Positions 43,572 through 55,324 of a DNA stretch of 64,000 bases are shown here, piece by piece (the first letter of the stretch is position 1; every line of letters begins with the position of its first letter). The notes beneath the pieces were generated by a model. That model was given only the letters and a program-made list of their open reading frames with translations. It was not told where the DNA came from and made no database searches. A program made the position numbers and the translations under genes. Source of the DNA: Aquilaria yunnanensis (lineage: Eukaryota > Streptophyta > Magnoliopsida > Malvales > Thymelaeaceae); assembly GCA_039654915.1 (NCBI GenBank), contig CM077593.1:34566501-34630500 (forward strand), given 5' to 3'.

Positions 43572-46532
43572 CATTGGGCAAGGATACCATCCCTATAGTC
43601 AGCAAAGTAGAGTATTATTCATTGAATTGGGTGGCCATAGATGAGGAACATGAGAAAATTCCAGTAGCCAATCAGTTTCCAGAAGTAGTTTCAGTAGAGT
43701 TGCTTGGATTACCACCCAAGAGCGATACTGAGTTTGCAATCAACCTTCAGCCTGGGATTGAGCCTATTTCAATACCACCTTATAGAATGTCAGCTCCTAA
43801 AATGGATGAGTTAAAGAAATAGTTGGAGGAACTGCTCGAGAAAGGCTTTAAAAGGCCTAGTGTATCATTGTGTGGAGCCCGGTGTTATTTGTGAATAAGA
43901 AGGACAGAACTTTAAGACTGTCCATTGACTATAGAAAGTTGAATGTAGTAACAATCAATAATAAGTGTCCACTACCTAGAATCGATGACCTGTTCGATAG
44001 ACTCAAAGAAGCAAAGGTGTTTTCTAGGATTGACCTCCGGTATGGATACTTTAGGATGAGATATCTCAAAAACTGCCTTTAGGATGAGATATGGATATTA
44101 TGAGTATACACTTATGCCATTTGGTGTGACTAACGCCCCTGTAGTGTTCATAGAAGCTATGAATCAAATTTTTAAACCATTTCTGAATCATTTTGTTGAA
44201 GTTTTCATCGATGAAATTTTGGTGTACTCACAGTCTTCTTCAGAACATGAGGAGCACCTTAGGACAGTTTTGCAAGTGCTAAAAGATAATCAGTATTATG
44301 CAAAGTTGTCTAAGTGTGAGTTTTGGTCTAAAAGGATTCAATTTTTGGGGCACATCATTAGTGCTTAGGGTTTGTTAGTTGATCTTGAAAAGGTTTAGGT
44401 GGTGGTTGAGTGGAAGAGACCAACTATAGTTACAGAAATAAGGAGTTTTTTGGGCTTGCCAGGCTACTGCAGGTGATTCGTAGAGAAATTCTCTGTGATA
44501 GCTACACCATTAATGGCCTTGACCAAAAAAACTCAGAAGTTTGAATGGACACTAAAGTGTGGGGAAACTTACATGGAGTTGAAGAAAAGATTGACTAGTT
44601 CACTGATACTCATTCTACTAGATCCGAACAAGTCTTTTACAGTATACACTGATGCATCAGGTTCTGGTCTAGGGTGTGTATTGATGCAGGAGAGTCAAGT
44701 GATTGCCTATGGTTCAAGATAGTAGAGGCCTAATGAGTTGAACTACCCTGTTCATGATCTTGAGCTAGCAACAGTAATTTTTGCACTCAAGTTATGGAGG
44801 CATTACTTGATGGGGAGGTCGTTCAGGATCTTCACCAATCATAAGAGTTTGAAGTACTTGTTCACACAGAAGGATTTGAACATAAGGCAACGTCGGTGGA
44901 TTGAATACATAAAAGATTATGATTGTTCAATCGAGTACTGTGCTAGAAAAGGGAATGTTGTAGCAGATGCATTGAGCCAGAAGTACACGGGAGTGATCCT
45001 ATCTAAGGATGAGGCTACGAATTCCTCAAAATGAGCTTTTGGTGATTGTTTCTTTGCTTTGCTTGAATTTTGGCAAAACCAAGAGAAATCCCTAGTCTAT
45101 GTTTTGGAAATACAATCATCTTGGTTAGTCAGAGTTAAGGATGCTCAAATGAAAGATCCATTGTTGAAAAAAATTTCAGGGGAAGTGAAGCTTGGTACTG
45201 TGAAGAAGGAATTTTGGTAACAAAATGGGATACTAACACTACAGAGATCGTCTCTATGTACCGAATGTGGAAGGACTTATGTAGAAAGTTCTAGAGGAGG
45301 TACATAGTAGTACTTTGAACATTCGCCTTTGCGTTAGTAAGATGTATCATGACTTGAAAACGAATTTCTAGTGGCTAAGACTCAAAAGGGATGTAGTAGG
45401 ACATGTGGCAAAGTGTTTGACATGCCAAATGGTTAAAGCTGAACATCAGAAACCAGCATGTACACTTCAGAGTTTACCTCTTCCAATGAGGAAGTAGGGG
45501 TCAATTACTATGGATTTCCTAGTAGTATTGCCGAATACTCAGAGTCAGCATGATGCTATATGGGTAATGGTTGATCGGTTGACAAAGTCAGCACACTTTA
45601 TACCTATCAAGATCACTTATACATTGGAGAGGTTGGCTCAGCTATACTTCAAGGAGATTGTGAGACTCTATGGAATACTGGATCAAATTATATCTGATAG
45701 AGATCCGCAGTTTATGTCACGATTTTGGAATGCTTTCCAGGAGGCATTGGGAAGCAAGGTTAGTCTTAGTATCGCTTTCCATCCTCAAACTAATGGGCAG
45801 TCTGAGAAAGTAATCCAAACTTTTGAGAATATTTTACGTATGTGTGCTATTGATTTCAAAGGTGATTGGGATCAACATTTACCACTCATCGAGTTTGCTT
45901 ATAATAACAGTCATCAAACTGTTATAGGTATGGCACCATACAAGGCTTTGTATGGAAGGTGATGTATGATGCCCATTGTTGGGCAAACCATATAGACAAG
46001 GTAGTTATGGGTCCTAAGATCATAGCTGATACTACAACTAAGATCAAGTTAATCTAGAAACAGATTAAGGTAGCCAACGACAGACAGACCAAGTATACAA
46101 ATCTAAGGAGAAGAGATTTGAGTTTTGAATTTGAAGACAAAGTGCTTCTTAAAGTGTTGCCCATGAAAGGAGTTACTTGTTTTGGGTAGAGGGGTAAGTT
46201 AGCCCCTAGGTACATTGGACCCTACGAAGTTTTGGAGAAGATAGGAAAGGTTGCTTATCGGTTGGCATTACCACAGGAAATGCACAATGGATCCAAGACA
46301 GGTAGTTAATCCTTTAGTGGTACCCATCCAGGAAGACTTAACCTATAAAGAGAAACTTGTTCAAATACTTGATAGGCAAGTCAAGAAACTTCAAACTAAG
46401 TGGATTCCAATTGTTAAAATCCTTTGGTCAAACCATAGCGAAGAGGAAGCTACCTGGGAAACGGAGGAAGATATGTTGAAAAGATATCCTAGTGTTTTTC
46501 TAGAGTTGCAGTGGAATTTAGGGGACCAAATT
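43572..46532 (+). pseudogene. pol: chromovirus pol: reverse transcriptase, RNase H, integrase, chromodomain
   Basis: Begins just upstream of reverse transcriptase ([46 protein letters not shown]). The catalytic motif reads FIDE at 44204-44215 instead of the expected xxDD. RNase [43 protein letters not shown]. Integrase: MDFLVVLPNTQ, MVDRLTKSAHFIP, IISDRDPQF, FHPQTNGQSEKVIQTFE. The C-terminal chromodomain (ILDRQVKKLQTKWIPIVKIL, EEEATWETEEDMLKRYP) is typical of chromoviruses and is thought to direct insertion to heterochromatin. A short deletion near 44075 and many stops (43820, 44367, 44720, 45032) show it is dead. Confidence 0.92.
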
Positions 46533-46550
46533 CCAAAAGGAGGGGAGAAC
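46533..46550 (+). other. polypurine tract of the chromovirus
   Basis: AAAAGGAGGGGAGAAC immediately before the 3' LTR. Confidence 0.8.
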
Positions 46551-48990
46551 TGTTATGGCCCTCCAAGTGGAAAGCATGCCCAAGGAAGGTAAAGTGTTTT
46601 AAATCAAGTTTGGAACCTTAATTCAAGTTTACATAGCAAGAATAGGAAAGTTTAGCAAAGTTCACTAAGTTCCGAGAAGGTTAACGCAAAATGAGGTTTG
46701 GGGGCAAAATGGTAATTTTGCATTCCAGCAAGTCAGCCTGAGGCCCAAGTGGTTAAAAAAGAGTTTTTATAACCTAACTTTTAACTTTAACCCAAACTTA
46801 GTTGAAATAAACAAAAATTGACCAAGAATGACTAAGGTTAGCAAAAAAAGGGGTTTAAGTCTTCTATGTCTAATACTTTGGTGGCTTAAGTTTTAAACTT
46901 GGTTTATAAGATGGTAAAGTGAGGGATGACTGCCATAACCCGAGTTCATCCTTCACACCATCATTTTTTCATACAATTGAGGCCAAAATCAAGAGTTTTT
47001 AGTGAAAAGTGGAGCCACCATAAGTATATAGGCCATCGAAAGCTCATTTCAAGAATAAAATCATGGTTTTGAAGCTTGGAACCAAGTTCTTCACCATCCC
47101 TTATTTTTGATACAAGGTAATCAATGTGTTCTTGATTGATTTCATGTTTATTAGTTGATTGGGAGCTTGGGTTTTGGTTAGAAGTTAGTAACTTGATGTT
47201 TTGTGCCCAAATTTTGCTTGGAACTAGGTGGAGATTTGTAGAACTTGAGCTTTTGAGAAAGAGTTGCATAATTCTTGCTTGTTACTTGGATTTGAGGTAA
47301 GGGAGTTATGTTTTTTAGTTCAATTAATGCTATTGGAATGAGTTTGCTTGATGAATTCGAGTGGTTCTAGCAATAGCATTAGTTAGTGGGTAAGGTTGAA
47401 TTATGGTGGACTATGAGGTTTGTGATGATTGGAATGATGTTATAATGCATCATAAATTGGCTTGTGATAGTTGGTTGTGATCTTTACAACATGTCTTACA
47501 TGTATGTGAAGTTTGGAGGCTAACCAAGCATGTTTGATATGTTTGGTAAGTGTCCAAAAGTCGTAGCAGTGAAACTAGAGAATTTCTAAGCTGTCGTAGG
47601 TATTGGCGATGCATTGCCAATTGTCGCTAGTACCCGGGATGCGTCGCCGTTACCCAAAAATTGGTAGTTTGTTACCAACTGTGGTGACATGTCATCACAG
47701 TTGGCGACATGTCACCACAAGCATGTTGGCTGAATTTTCCGAGTTTTGCTAGAAAGGTCAAAGGAATACCTAAGGGGGTTCTTAGGGTGCCTTGGGGCCT
47801 TAGCATTTCGGGGGTACTCCAAGACTTTCAAACATCCTTCAAGACCTAGGAGTTTTCTTGAGTTTTGTAAAGATTTATGGTTACTTCTACAATAAGCAAG
47901 AGAACTAGGTTACAAAGGATCACAACTAGGTATCGCTAGCTTGGGTGAGAGGTTCAGAACCCCTGGTGACCTAGCCGTGCCACTAGCCATGAGGTTGCAA
48001 GGTGAAACCTTAGTGCACCTAGTCTACAAGGTCTTTTTGGCCTATTCTACAATAGTCCCATCATAGTGCCCCTGTACAACATAAACGAAAGAGGTTCAAC
48101 AGATGATTTATCACTAGTAGGCTGGCAAGCTAAGCTTGCTAGAGGACAAGGCTATGCCTTGTAGTTCAAGGACCAAGATGAGGAAAGGTCTTAAGGGACC
48201 TAGGTATATGCATATATTAGACCCTCAAGCTATATGAGCTCACAGCAGGTTACATATGTTCTCATATGTTGAGTCCTTAGTAATTTTCTTGCAGGTATAG
48301 TGAAGACCCTTACTGAGAATTTTTGAATTCTCAATCCCTAGTTATGTTGTGTAGATTCTAAAGTTGTTGGGCCGAGTAACTGCTAAGGGTTATCGCGGTA
48401 GTTTGTTTTTGTTGCACATATTTCACTTGGAGAATCTTTATGATTCTAGTCTACTTTGGTAACTTGTTGGTTAAGTAACAGTACTAACTATAGTCTTCCT
48501 TTGGCTACAGAGCCTAGTAGCACGTAGGCAAGGACTTTTGTGACTTGCCATTGGGACTTGCTTCTGAGGTGGGAGTCAGTTTAAGAAGATCTCAGTTGAC
48601 GCTTGTAGATATAGTACTCCTAGTTGCCTTCATTATCTATGTTTTGAGGAGTCCTAGACTCTAGGGTTGCTCTTGGGTGAGGGCATTAGTCTACTTTATG
48701 TATGAATGCTCCCACACAGTTGTTATGTGTAGTAAACTTACATAAATGTTGATTTTGTATGCTTTGGCTATTTGAACTTATTTTTTATGGAAATGTCTTG
48801 GCCAAGTCAATGTTTTATGGATTTTGTTAACCCAAGTCAAATCATAAAGAGCATGCAACTTGCATATTCTAGGTTAATCAACTAGTATCATAGAGTTTTA
48901 ATCCGTGCACATATACTGCTAGCCAATTGCAATCATCGTGAGACTAGCTATCACAGGCATCCTAGGCAGGGGCCGTTGACGATCGTGTCA
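46551..48990 (+). repeat. Tekay-type 3' LTR, 2440 bp
   Basis: Complete copy with TGTTATGGCC and GATCGTGTCA ends, matching the solo LTR at 17263-19705. It contains a local run of short GGCGACATGTC/CACCACAGTTGG-like repeats near 47600-47720 that is absent from the 5' LTR. Confidence 0.92.
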
Positions 48991-49179
48991 TAGACCTACA
49001 TTCCCGAGGTTGGTAATATACACTCCCGAGGATGGCAAAGAGTCTTTTTCCCAGAGTCGATCATATACCTTTCCAAGGGTAGTGTAGATCCTTCTCCCAA
49101 GGTTGGTCATATAAATCCCCGGGGTGGTATTAGGTCTACCAATAAAAAGGTCATGTGGGCGATAACCACTTGGCTATCT
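48991..49179 (-). repeat. Tat-B 5' LTR, right part
   Basis: Resumes the Tat-B LTR after TAGAC (CTACATTCCCGAGGTTGG matches 28650-28670) and ends at GGCTATCT just before AGGCT. Confidence 0.85.
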
Positions 49180-51780
49180 AGGCTGATGAACAAGGTGTTC
49201 GACTCCCAGATTGTGAGAAATGTGGAAGTATATGTCGATGACATGAGAGTTAAAAGAAAACTATCAAAATATCATATTATTGACCTACAAGAAACCTTCC
49301 AACATCTCCAAATGTTTGGAATCCACCTCAACTCCAAAAAATGCGTATTCGGGGTAACGGTTGGCTTGGCAAGTTCCTTGGTTTCATGGTATCTAAAAGA
49401 GGCATAGATGCCAACCCTAAAAAGGTTATGACCTTAGTTGCATGCCAAAGTCCCACAACCATCAATGATATACAGAGGCTCACTAGAAGAATAACTACAC
49501 TTAGCAGGTTCATATCAAGATATGGGGATCGATGCCAACCTTTCTACAAGGTATTAACCAAGGCATCCAAAAGTGACATCAGGTTAAGTTTTGAGGAACA
49601 CCCTTGGAATGAAGAGTGCCAGAAAGTTTAGGACAAACTAAAGAACTAATTGTCCCATTTATCGACATTTCGGCAACCCAGGGAAGGAGAACCCCTCATA
49701 CTTTACCTCGCTGTCAGCAAAAAACCTGTGAGTTTAGTGCTTATTAGGGAAGAAAAAGGAAAGCAATGGCCAGCATATTAGGTCAGTAAGTCCTTGCATG
49801 GGGCCAAAGTGTGATACCCAACATTGCAGAAAACAATTTATGCCTTAACAATGGCAAGTAAAAGACTTTGACCATACTTTCAAGGACATTTGGTCAAAAT
49901 GCAAAGTAATCTACCTCTTCGAGATATCATGAAAAAGGTGGATCATTTGAGAAGATTATCAAAATGGTTCATTGAGCTTGGTGAGTATGACATCACTTAT
50001 GAGCTAAGAAAAGTACTAAAGGTGCAGGCTTTAGCAGATTTTATAGCCGAACTACCAGAAGGCAAGAACGCCTGTGATAACCTCAAGGAGAAGACCCCAA
50101 ATGGGTGTTTTTTGTAGATGGTGCTTCGGGCTTAGAACACTAGGGTGCTGGTACAATATTGTGAGGACCCGAAGGATTGAAGGTCTCGAAGGCCATCAAA
50201 TTTGGATTTCAAGTCACCAACAATGTTGCCGAATATGAGGCTCCTATAGCAGGCTTACGATTGGGAAAAAGAGTAGGCGTAAAAAGTATGAAGGCTTACA
50301 ATGAATCGTAGTTAGTGGTTCAGCAAACTACAAGGGAATACAAGTCCAAAGACTTAAAATTGGCAAAGTTCTATGACCTCATCAAAGAACTGATTTAGAA
50401 ACTTGAGAAGGTACAGATCAAGAAGGTACCTCAAAAATAGAATGCGGAAGAAGATATATTAGCCAAATCAAAGCAGTCCACCAAAGTGCTTGATTCCTCG
50501 AGCATAGCCATTATGGTGGTATCAGTCGTAGAAATAGGATATAAGGACTCGATAAAAGAATATTTAACAAATAACACCTTACCTGAATACCCTTAAGAAT
50601 CGGAAAAAGTGTGAAGGCATGAAAGCAATCGGGAAAATACTTCTTGATTATAGAATAATTATATAGGCAAGGGTACTCCAATCCCTTGCAAAGATACATT
50701 GATGAAGGAAACATAGAAGCTGTACTAAAAGAAGTGCATGAGAGGATATGTGGATCCCACATCAGGACAGATGAATTGGCTAGAGTACTACTTTGGCAGG
50801 GATATTTTTGGCCCACTATTAGAAAAGATGCTTGGCAGTTCATCAAAAGATGTTCTAAGTCCCAAAGACATGCTTTAGCTCAAAGGGCACCTTCTGAGGT
50901 AGTGACTTTGGAGACCTACCCCTGCCCTTTTGCCGTATAGGGAATCGACCTCGTTGGTCATCTACCTACAGCACTAGGAGGCATTAAATACTACATAGTT
51001 GCAGTAAATTAATTCACTAAGTGGATCGAAGCAGAACCATTAATGATGATCTCGGCAAAAGATATCCAAAAGTTTGTTTGGAAAAATATCATACGCAGGT
51101 TCGGTTGCCCAAGGGTGATAGTGGCAGACAAGGGTTTCCAAGAATTCATCACCAACCTCGACATAAAATTGCACTTTGCTCCAGTTACTCATCCCCAAAA
51201 CAATGGATAAGTGAAAGTATCAAACAGAACTTTGGAATAGGGTTTGAAGAAGAGACTCTACGAAGCCAAGGGAAAGTTTCCAGGTGAATTACAAAGCATT
51301 TTTGTGGAGTTACTGAACAACCCCTAAAAAAGCTACTAGGGAAACCCCTTTCTCTTTTGTGTTCAGAACAGAGGCCCTAATCCTTGTTGAAATTGTGAAG
51401 CCCTCAACAAGAACACAAGTGTTTGAAAAATGAGGAAACGACCTCGGCTTAAGAGCCAAACTTGATATTCTTGAAGAACATAGGGAAATGGCCGAACTCC
51501 AGAGAAGAGCTTTCTAGCAATGAGTTGCTACCTCCACAAACTTGAAAGTTAAACCCAAGGGAATAAAGGTGGGAGACCTTGTTCTCGAAAAGGCCAAATT
51601 TGAAGCCCAAAGATTGTCTCATAAGGTACTTTGAGTAAATTGGGAAGGACCTTATCTGGTCACTAAAGAAGTTCAGCCAAGATTTTTCAAAATTAGAAAT
51701 GTTTAAGGAAAAGAATTGAAAAAAACTTGGCATTCGGAATCCTTGAAAAAATATTACACCTATATATTTTCTAAGTAAAA
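49180..51780 (+). pseudogene. pol: Tat-A pol, second part: reverse transcriptase, RNase H, integrase
   Basis: Continues from the AGGCT duplication in the same reading (MNKVFDSQIVRNVEVYVDD; catalytic YVDD at 49231-49242). The thumb region follows, then the first RNase H with SNLPLRDIMKKVDHL and KVQALADFIAEL (49900-50080), a second RNase H-like domain to about 50480, and integrase from 50686: VHERICGSHIRTDELA, QGYFWPTIRKDA, CSKSQRHALAQRAPSEV, INSLTKWIEAEPL-like, VADKGFQEF, FAPVTHPQNNG. It ends with the KTWHSESLKKYYT motif near 51765. Stops are frequent, but the domain order is intact. Confidence 0.88.
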
Positions 51781-52238
51781 TTTGTACTAAAACCTAAGAA
51801 TTTCCTAAGGATGGTTTGTATGTTAAGATCTCCAATGAAGTTATACTAAGTATTGGCATTATTCAAACCACCAAACACTTAGAGAAATTCTTATTACCCA
51901 AAGTTGACCAAAGATGGTGAATGTGTTATCTATTAAGCATTTCACCGTAGATGGTGAACGTGCTATCTATTAAGCATTTTGCCGAAGATGGTGAACGTGC
52001 TATCCATTGAGCACTTCCTAGAAAAGGGTATCTTGAGACACTTGGGCATATTTGTATCCATTAAGCGCCATTTGAAATTTCTCCAAAAAAGGTGAATTCA
52101 TACAATTGTCGAAGGAGGAGAAATTATTTAAGACCTAAGTGAAAATGAGAGCTCAAATTTGAAATAAGAAATATTTCATTAAAAGCTCAAAGGGAAGGAG
52201 TACATAAAAGTAAATAGAGAATTATTTCAAACCCTTAT
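51781..52238. other. Tat-A spacer between pol and the antisense gene
   Basis: Noncoding region between converging 3' ends. It contains three 37-bp tandem repeat units (51912-52022). Confidence 0.6.
51912..52022. repeat. 37-bp tandem repeat, three units
   Basis: Units start at 51912, 51949 and 51986 with AGATGGTGAA and contain CTATCTATTAAGCATTT; the third is the most diverged. Confidence 0.85.
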
Positions 52239-54640
52239 CTACTTCTCCCCATCCTTGCCTTAAGACCCATCGGAAATAGTATCATTTACAGGCTCCGGAG
52301 GTTGCTGAGGTGGATTTAGATACTCCCATTGAGACTACTCTGAAGAAGGACCTTTGGGGATGTCAAGCATCAGAAGGAAAAAAACATCCATATCCGGATA
52401 TTGGGAGAGAACTTGACGGTGTGCTAAGTAGAAACCATCTTGAAATGACTGCTTAGTCATCTCATCGACTTCCGCCTTCTGCTTCGCCATAGCCTTCATC
52501 TCCTCCTCCTCCTTCTTCTTCTTCCATTTCTTCAGTTGCTTAATTTCGGCCAAAAGTTAGGTCATGTCCGAAAAAGCTTGAGCTACCTTAGAGACTAAAT
52601 ACTCATGCTCCTTCCAAAGAGCCTCGTTAGAAGCAGTCTGCTCCACCAACTTTGCTCCTAAGTTGGTTACCTTGGAGCAGTAGTCCCTAAGGAGCATTTG
52701 GGTACCCTTGGCAAGCTCCTAGTGAAGACTTGCTATCTCTTCCTTAGAAATTTTGCTAAGCTCTCCATACTTGTAGCAGGTGGTCACCAAAGCCTCCTTG
52801 GTCTTCAACAAGTTCTCTTTTGTCTACGTATGAATCATGGTCTACTTAGCAGACCATGCTCAAAAGTACCCGTCATAGGCTAGCATCTACAAAGGAAAAG
52901 AAGACATTATGGATGAGGCAAAAGACTTAAGTAATAGCAAAATTTTCTAAGTACCAGAAAAGAGCTAATACTTGAGCATTATGTTCGGTAATCTGAGCAG
53001 CCAGAATCCCCTCGTTTGGACATGACTCCATCAGAAACTGGAAAGTAGCATTGGTCATGATGCCCCTCACCATCTAGAGGACCATCTTTTGGCAATCCTC
53101 CTAGAATAAGTCCATATCCTAAACCCTAAACTTCTAGAAAGGCTCCTTCAACACTTCCCCAAAGGGGATCTTCACGTCCCGAAGCTCTCACTTCCACGCA
53201 TGTTTGACAACCTAGTCAGGGCCTTCTTTCTCTTCTACAAGATCTTGCCGAAGTTTCATTACCACGTTATCCCTTAACCATTCATCTATAAAGTCTAAAA
53301 TCTAAAAATATCCAAAACTCATGGATGAAAGGTCAAAGGAACAACCCGGTAAAGGAACCTCGAGGTCCCCTACTTCGAAATCACTTAATTCAAGGATGTC
53401 GGTAGGAACATCCTTACCCTTCTTTGTTCTTTCCATGACTTCTTTAGTCGAAAGAACAATATGGGAAGTCCCCATGGTTTCTGCAGTAGATTTCGAGCTA
53501 ACGAGGGTGGGTAAAATAACTGGAACGACTACAGAATCCATAACCTCATTCATGACCTTGGGGGGAGGAGGGACAGGATCCTCCTTAGAATTCTTTTGCC
53601 TTGGTTCCTCCAAATGTTGCCCCTTCTTTCTCTTCCCTTCTTTTTCCCATGCTCGCCATTCTTGGCCTGACCAAGGAAAAGGCATTTGTAGAAGTCAGCT
53701 AATTTGTCACTCATCTCTGAAAAATGAAGAAACATCAGTGAGTACAAATTGATCTAATACTTACTAGATGAAAAGTAACTTACTTTTCATAAAGGCTTCA
53801 TAAGATAGTTTCTTCCAAAATAGTAGGACTGTCCAAGATTTCTTCACATTCGTCTTTGGCTTAGGCATGGCAAGGTCAATTATGTGTTCCTTAATAATTC
53901 TTAATTCCCGAGGGGCCTCTTCGGTCATCAAGTTCCACCTGATAAGAAATGGTTAATGAGTACGCGAGGATGCCTGACTATCCCAATCAGCTACCTCCCT
54001 AATACGACTATCAAACTCCTCGAATTAAGACTCAGGTTCTTCGGCTAAAAGCTTCAACGGGCCTATAACATCAATTACCAGTTTTCTAGACACCCACTTC
54101 ATTGGCAAATCTTTCTAATCATCCAGTACCTCCATGAAGAAATATTTCTTCTGCCAACCTCACCAGCTATCCTTGGTGGCAAAGGTGAAAGTATACTTCC
54201 AACTCCTAGTTCCTTGAGGAAGCAAAAAATAAAATGACCTCTTTGAAACAGGATGAAGTTTATAGTACTACATGAAGAAAATGAAGTGGGGGACTACTTT
54301 GAAAACCCCACAGATGCATAACAAAGCATTGAAGTAGGAGTAGGCATTTAAGGGTAGTTGATTAATAGTTATCCCATACAATTGACAAAAGTCAAAAACC
54401 ATCTTCGGAAGGGGATACCAGAGGCCAACTTTTAATTGGGACCTAAAAATGGTTACTACTTTTTCCTGAGGTCGATAACATGGTTCACAAGTTTCGGAAC
54501 TCTAGTCTTGACATGAGAAGGAAAAAAACACTTTGTTCACTACTTCTGCACCTTCTCCGAAGTGGTGCAACTCAAATGAGCATCGAGAGAGCTCTAGCTT
54601 TCTTCAATGGAACTAAATTCGATGCTCCGAACTTTTATCC
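52239..54640 (-). pseudogene. aORF-A: spliced antisense accessory gene of Tat-A
   Basis: Minus-strand homologue of aORF-D and aORF-B. Inferred exons: about 54640-53784, 53716-52972, 52886-52239. Intron 1 is 67 bp (GTAAGT to TTTTTCAG) and splits a lysine codon before MSDK. Intron 2 is 85 bp (GTATTAG to CTTTGTAG), phase 0. Exon 1 is badly decayed (LDAHLSCTTSEKVQK remains near the start). Exon 2 keeps LADFYKCLFLGQA, EDPVPPPPK and FDLSSMSFGY. Exon 3 has a Lys/Glu-rich coiled coil (AEIKQLKKWKKKKEEEE) and SQYPDMDVFFL. The C-terminus differs from the other two and lacks the Asp run. Function unknown; many stops. Confidence 0.72.
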
Positions 54641-55310
54641 CAAAACCTTAAAGCTTTAACTCTGGTAGGAGAAAAGGGTAAAGAAGAAAGGAAAAACCAA
54701 CTTTGGCAGAACACCAACTTGTTTGTGATCTAAATAAGCTAGGAACCACTGGCAACGATTGCTGGAAATCGATTCGTTGTAAAATGTCACTAGAAAGAGA
54801 AAAGAGGAATTCAAAAATGAAAGAACAAGAGCAAAGAGCAGAATAAGAAGTGAGGAACTTTTGTCCCAGATGAAGAAATATATAGCCTGACGAAAGCAAA
54901 TGAAGGGATGCATAAAGAATGACTACTGAGGAAGAGATGTAGCTAACATGAAAATGGCCACTCAAACGGGGACATATGTCACCTTGTGCATAAAATGTGG
55001 GCACACCTCTTGAGTTATCAAATCCATAACACATTAATTAAGGAAGTAGACATGTCCACCCTTGAAATTAGAACAATTTTGGATGTAATTAAGCATCCTA
55101 CTAGGCAAGAAAAGAAAAACCTTAAGGCAAATATCAGGTGGGATAAAAACTACATGGCCGAATGTTATATCCCCCTTGTCAAAGTGAAGGTGCCCCTCCT
55201 TCACCATGACCAAAAGAATAGCTATCTTGTTACACCAAAAAAAGTGGCCCCATGACCCACGCCGAGGGTGTCGTGCCATTGTCAAGCCAAAGGCATGTCT
55301 CCGATTCTAT
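54641..55310. other. upstream region of aORF-A
   Basis: Noncoding sequence between the antisense gene and the polypurine tract. It holds a TATA-like box and a CT-rich leader on the minus strand. No other supported gene. Confidence 0.55.
54878..54884 (-). promoter_or_regulatory. putative TATA box of aORF-A
   Basis: TATATAT on the minus strand (context AGGCTATATATTTC), about 240 bp before the inferred start and followed by a CT-rich leader, in the same arrangement as aORF-D. Confidence 0.45.
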
Positions 55311-55324
55311 CCAAAAGGGGGGCA
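55311..55324 (+). other. Tat-A polypurine tract
   Basis: CCAAAAGGGGGGCA directly before the LTR TGTGATAG terminus. The equivalent region in Tat-B reads GAGGAGGCA. Confidence 0.75.

Larger units (their letters stand above)
41462..48990 (+). mobile_element. Tekay-type chromovirus with internal deletion
   Basis: A 7529-bp Ty3/gypsy element with exact target duplication TAGAC (41457-41461, 48991-48995). It has a shortened 5' LTR, pol lacking gag and protease, a C-terminal chromodomain, a purine tract and a 2440-bp 3' LTR. The LTR ends are TGTTATGGCCCTCC and GATCGTGTCA. It interrupts the Tat-B 5' LTR. Confidence 0.95.
28117..49179 (-). mobile_element. Tat-B: Ty3/gypsy Tat-lineage element, minus strand
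   Basis: Flanked by the exact duplication AGGCT (28112-28116, 49180-49184), both copies within the Tat-A reverse transcriptase. From its 5' end (right): LTR, primer site, gag, protease, reverse transcriptase, RNase H domains, integrase, an antisense gene on the plus strand, and 3' LTR (left). It contains two solo copia LTRs and a Tekay-type chromovirus. Its right LTR terminus is eroded (GGCTATCT where the other LTR has GACTATCACA). Confidence 0.92.

Noticed and set aside
53321..53752. 143-codon plus-strand open frame
   Set aside because: Shadow of aORF-A exon 2.
54656..55034. 85- and 128-codon minus-strand frames upstream of aORF-A
   Set aside because: Low-complexity, Leu/Phe/Ser-rich translations of the CT-rich leader; not conserved in the other antisense genes.
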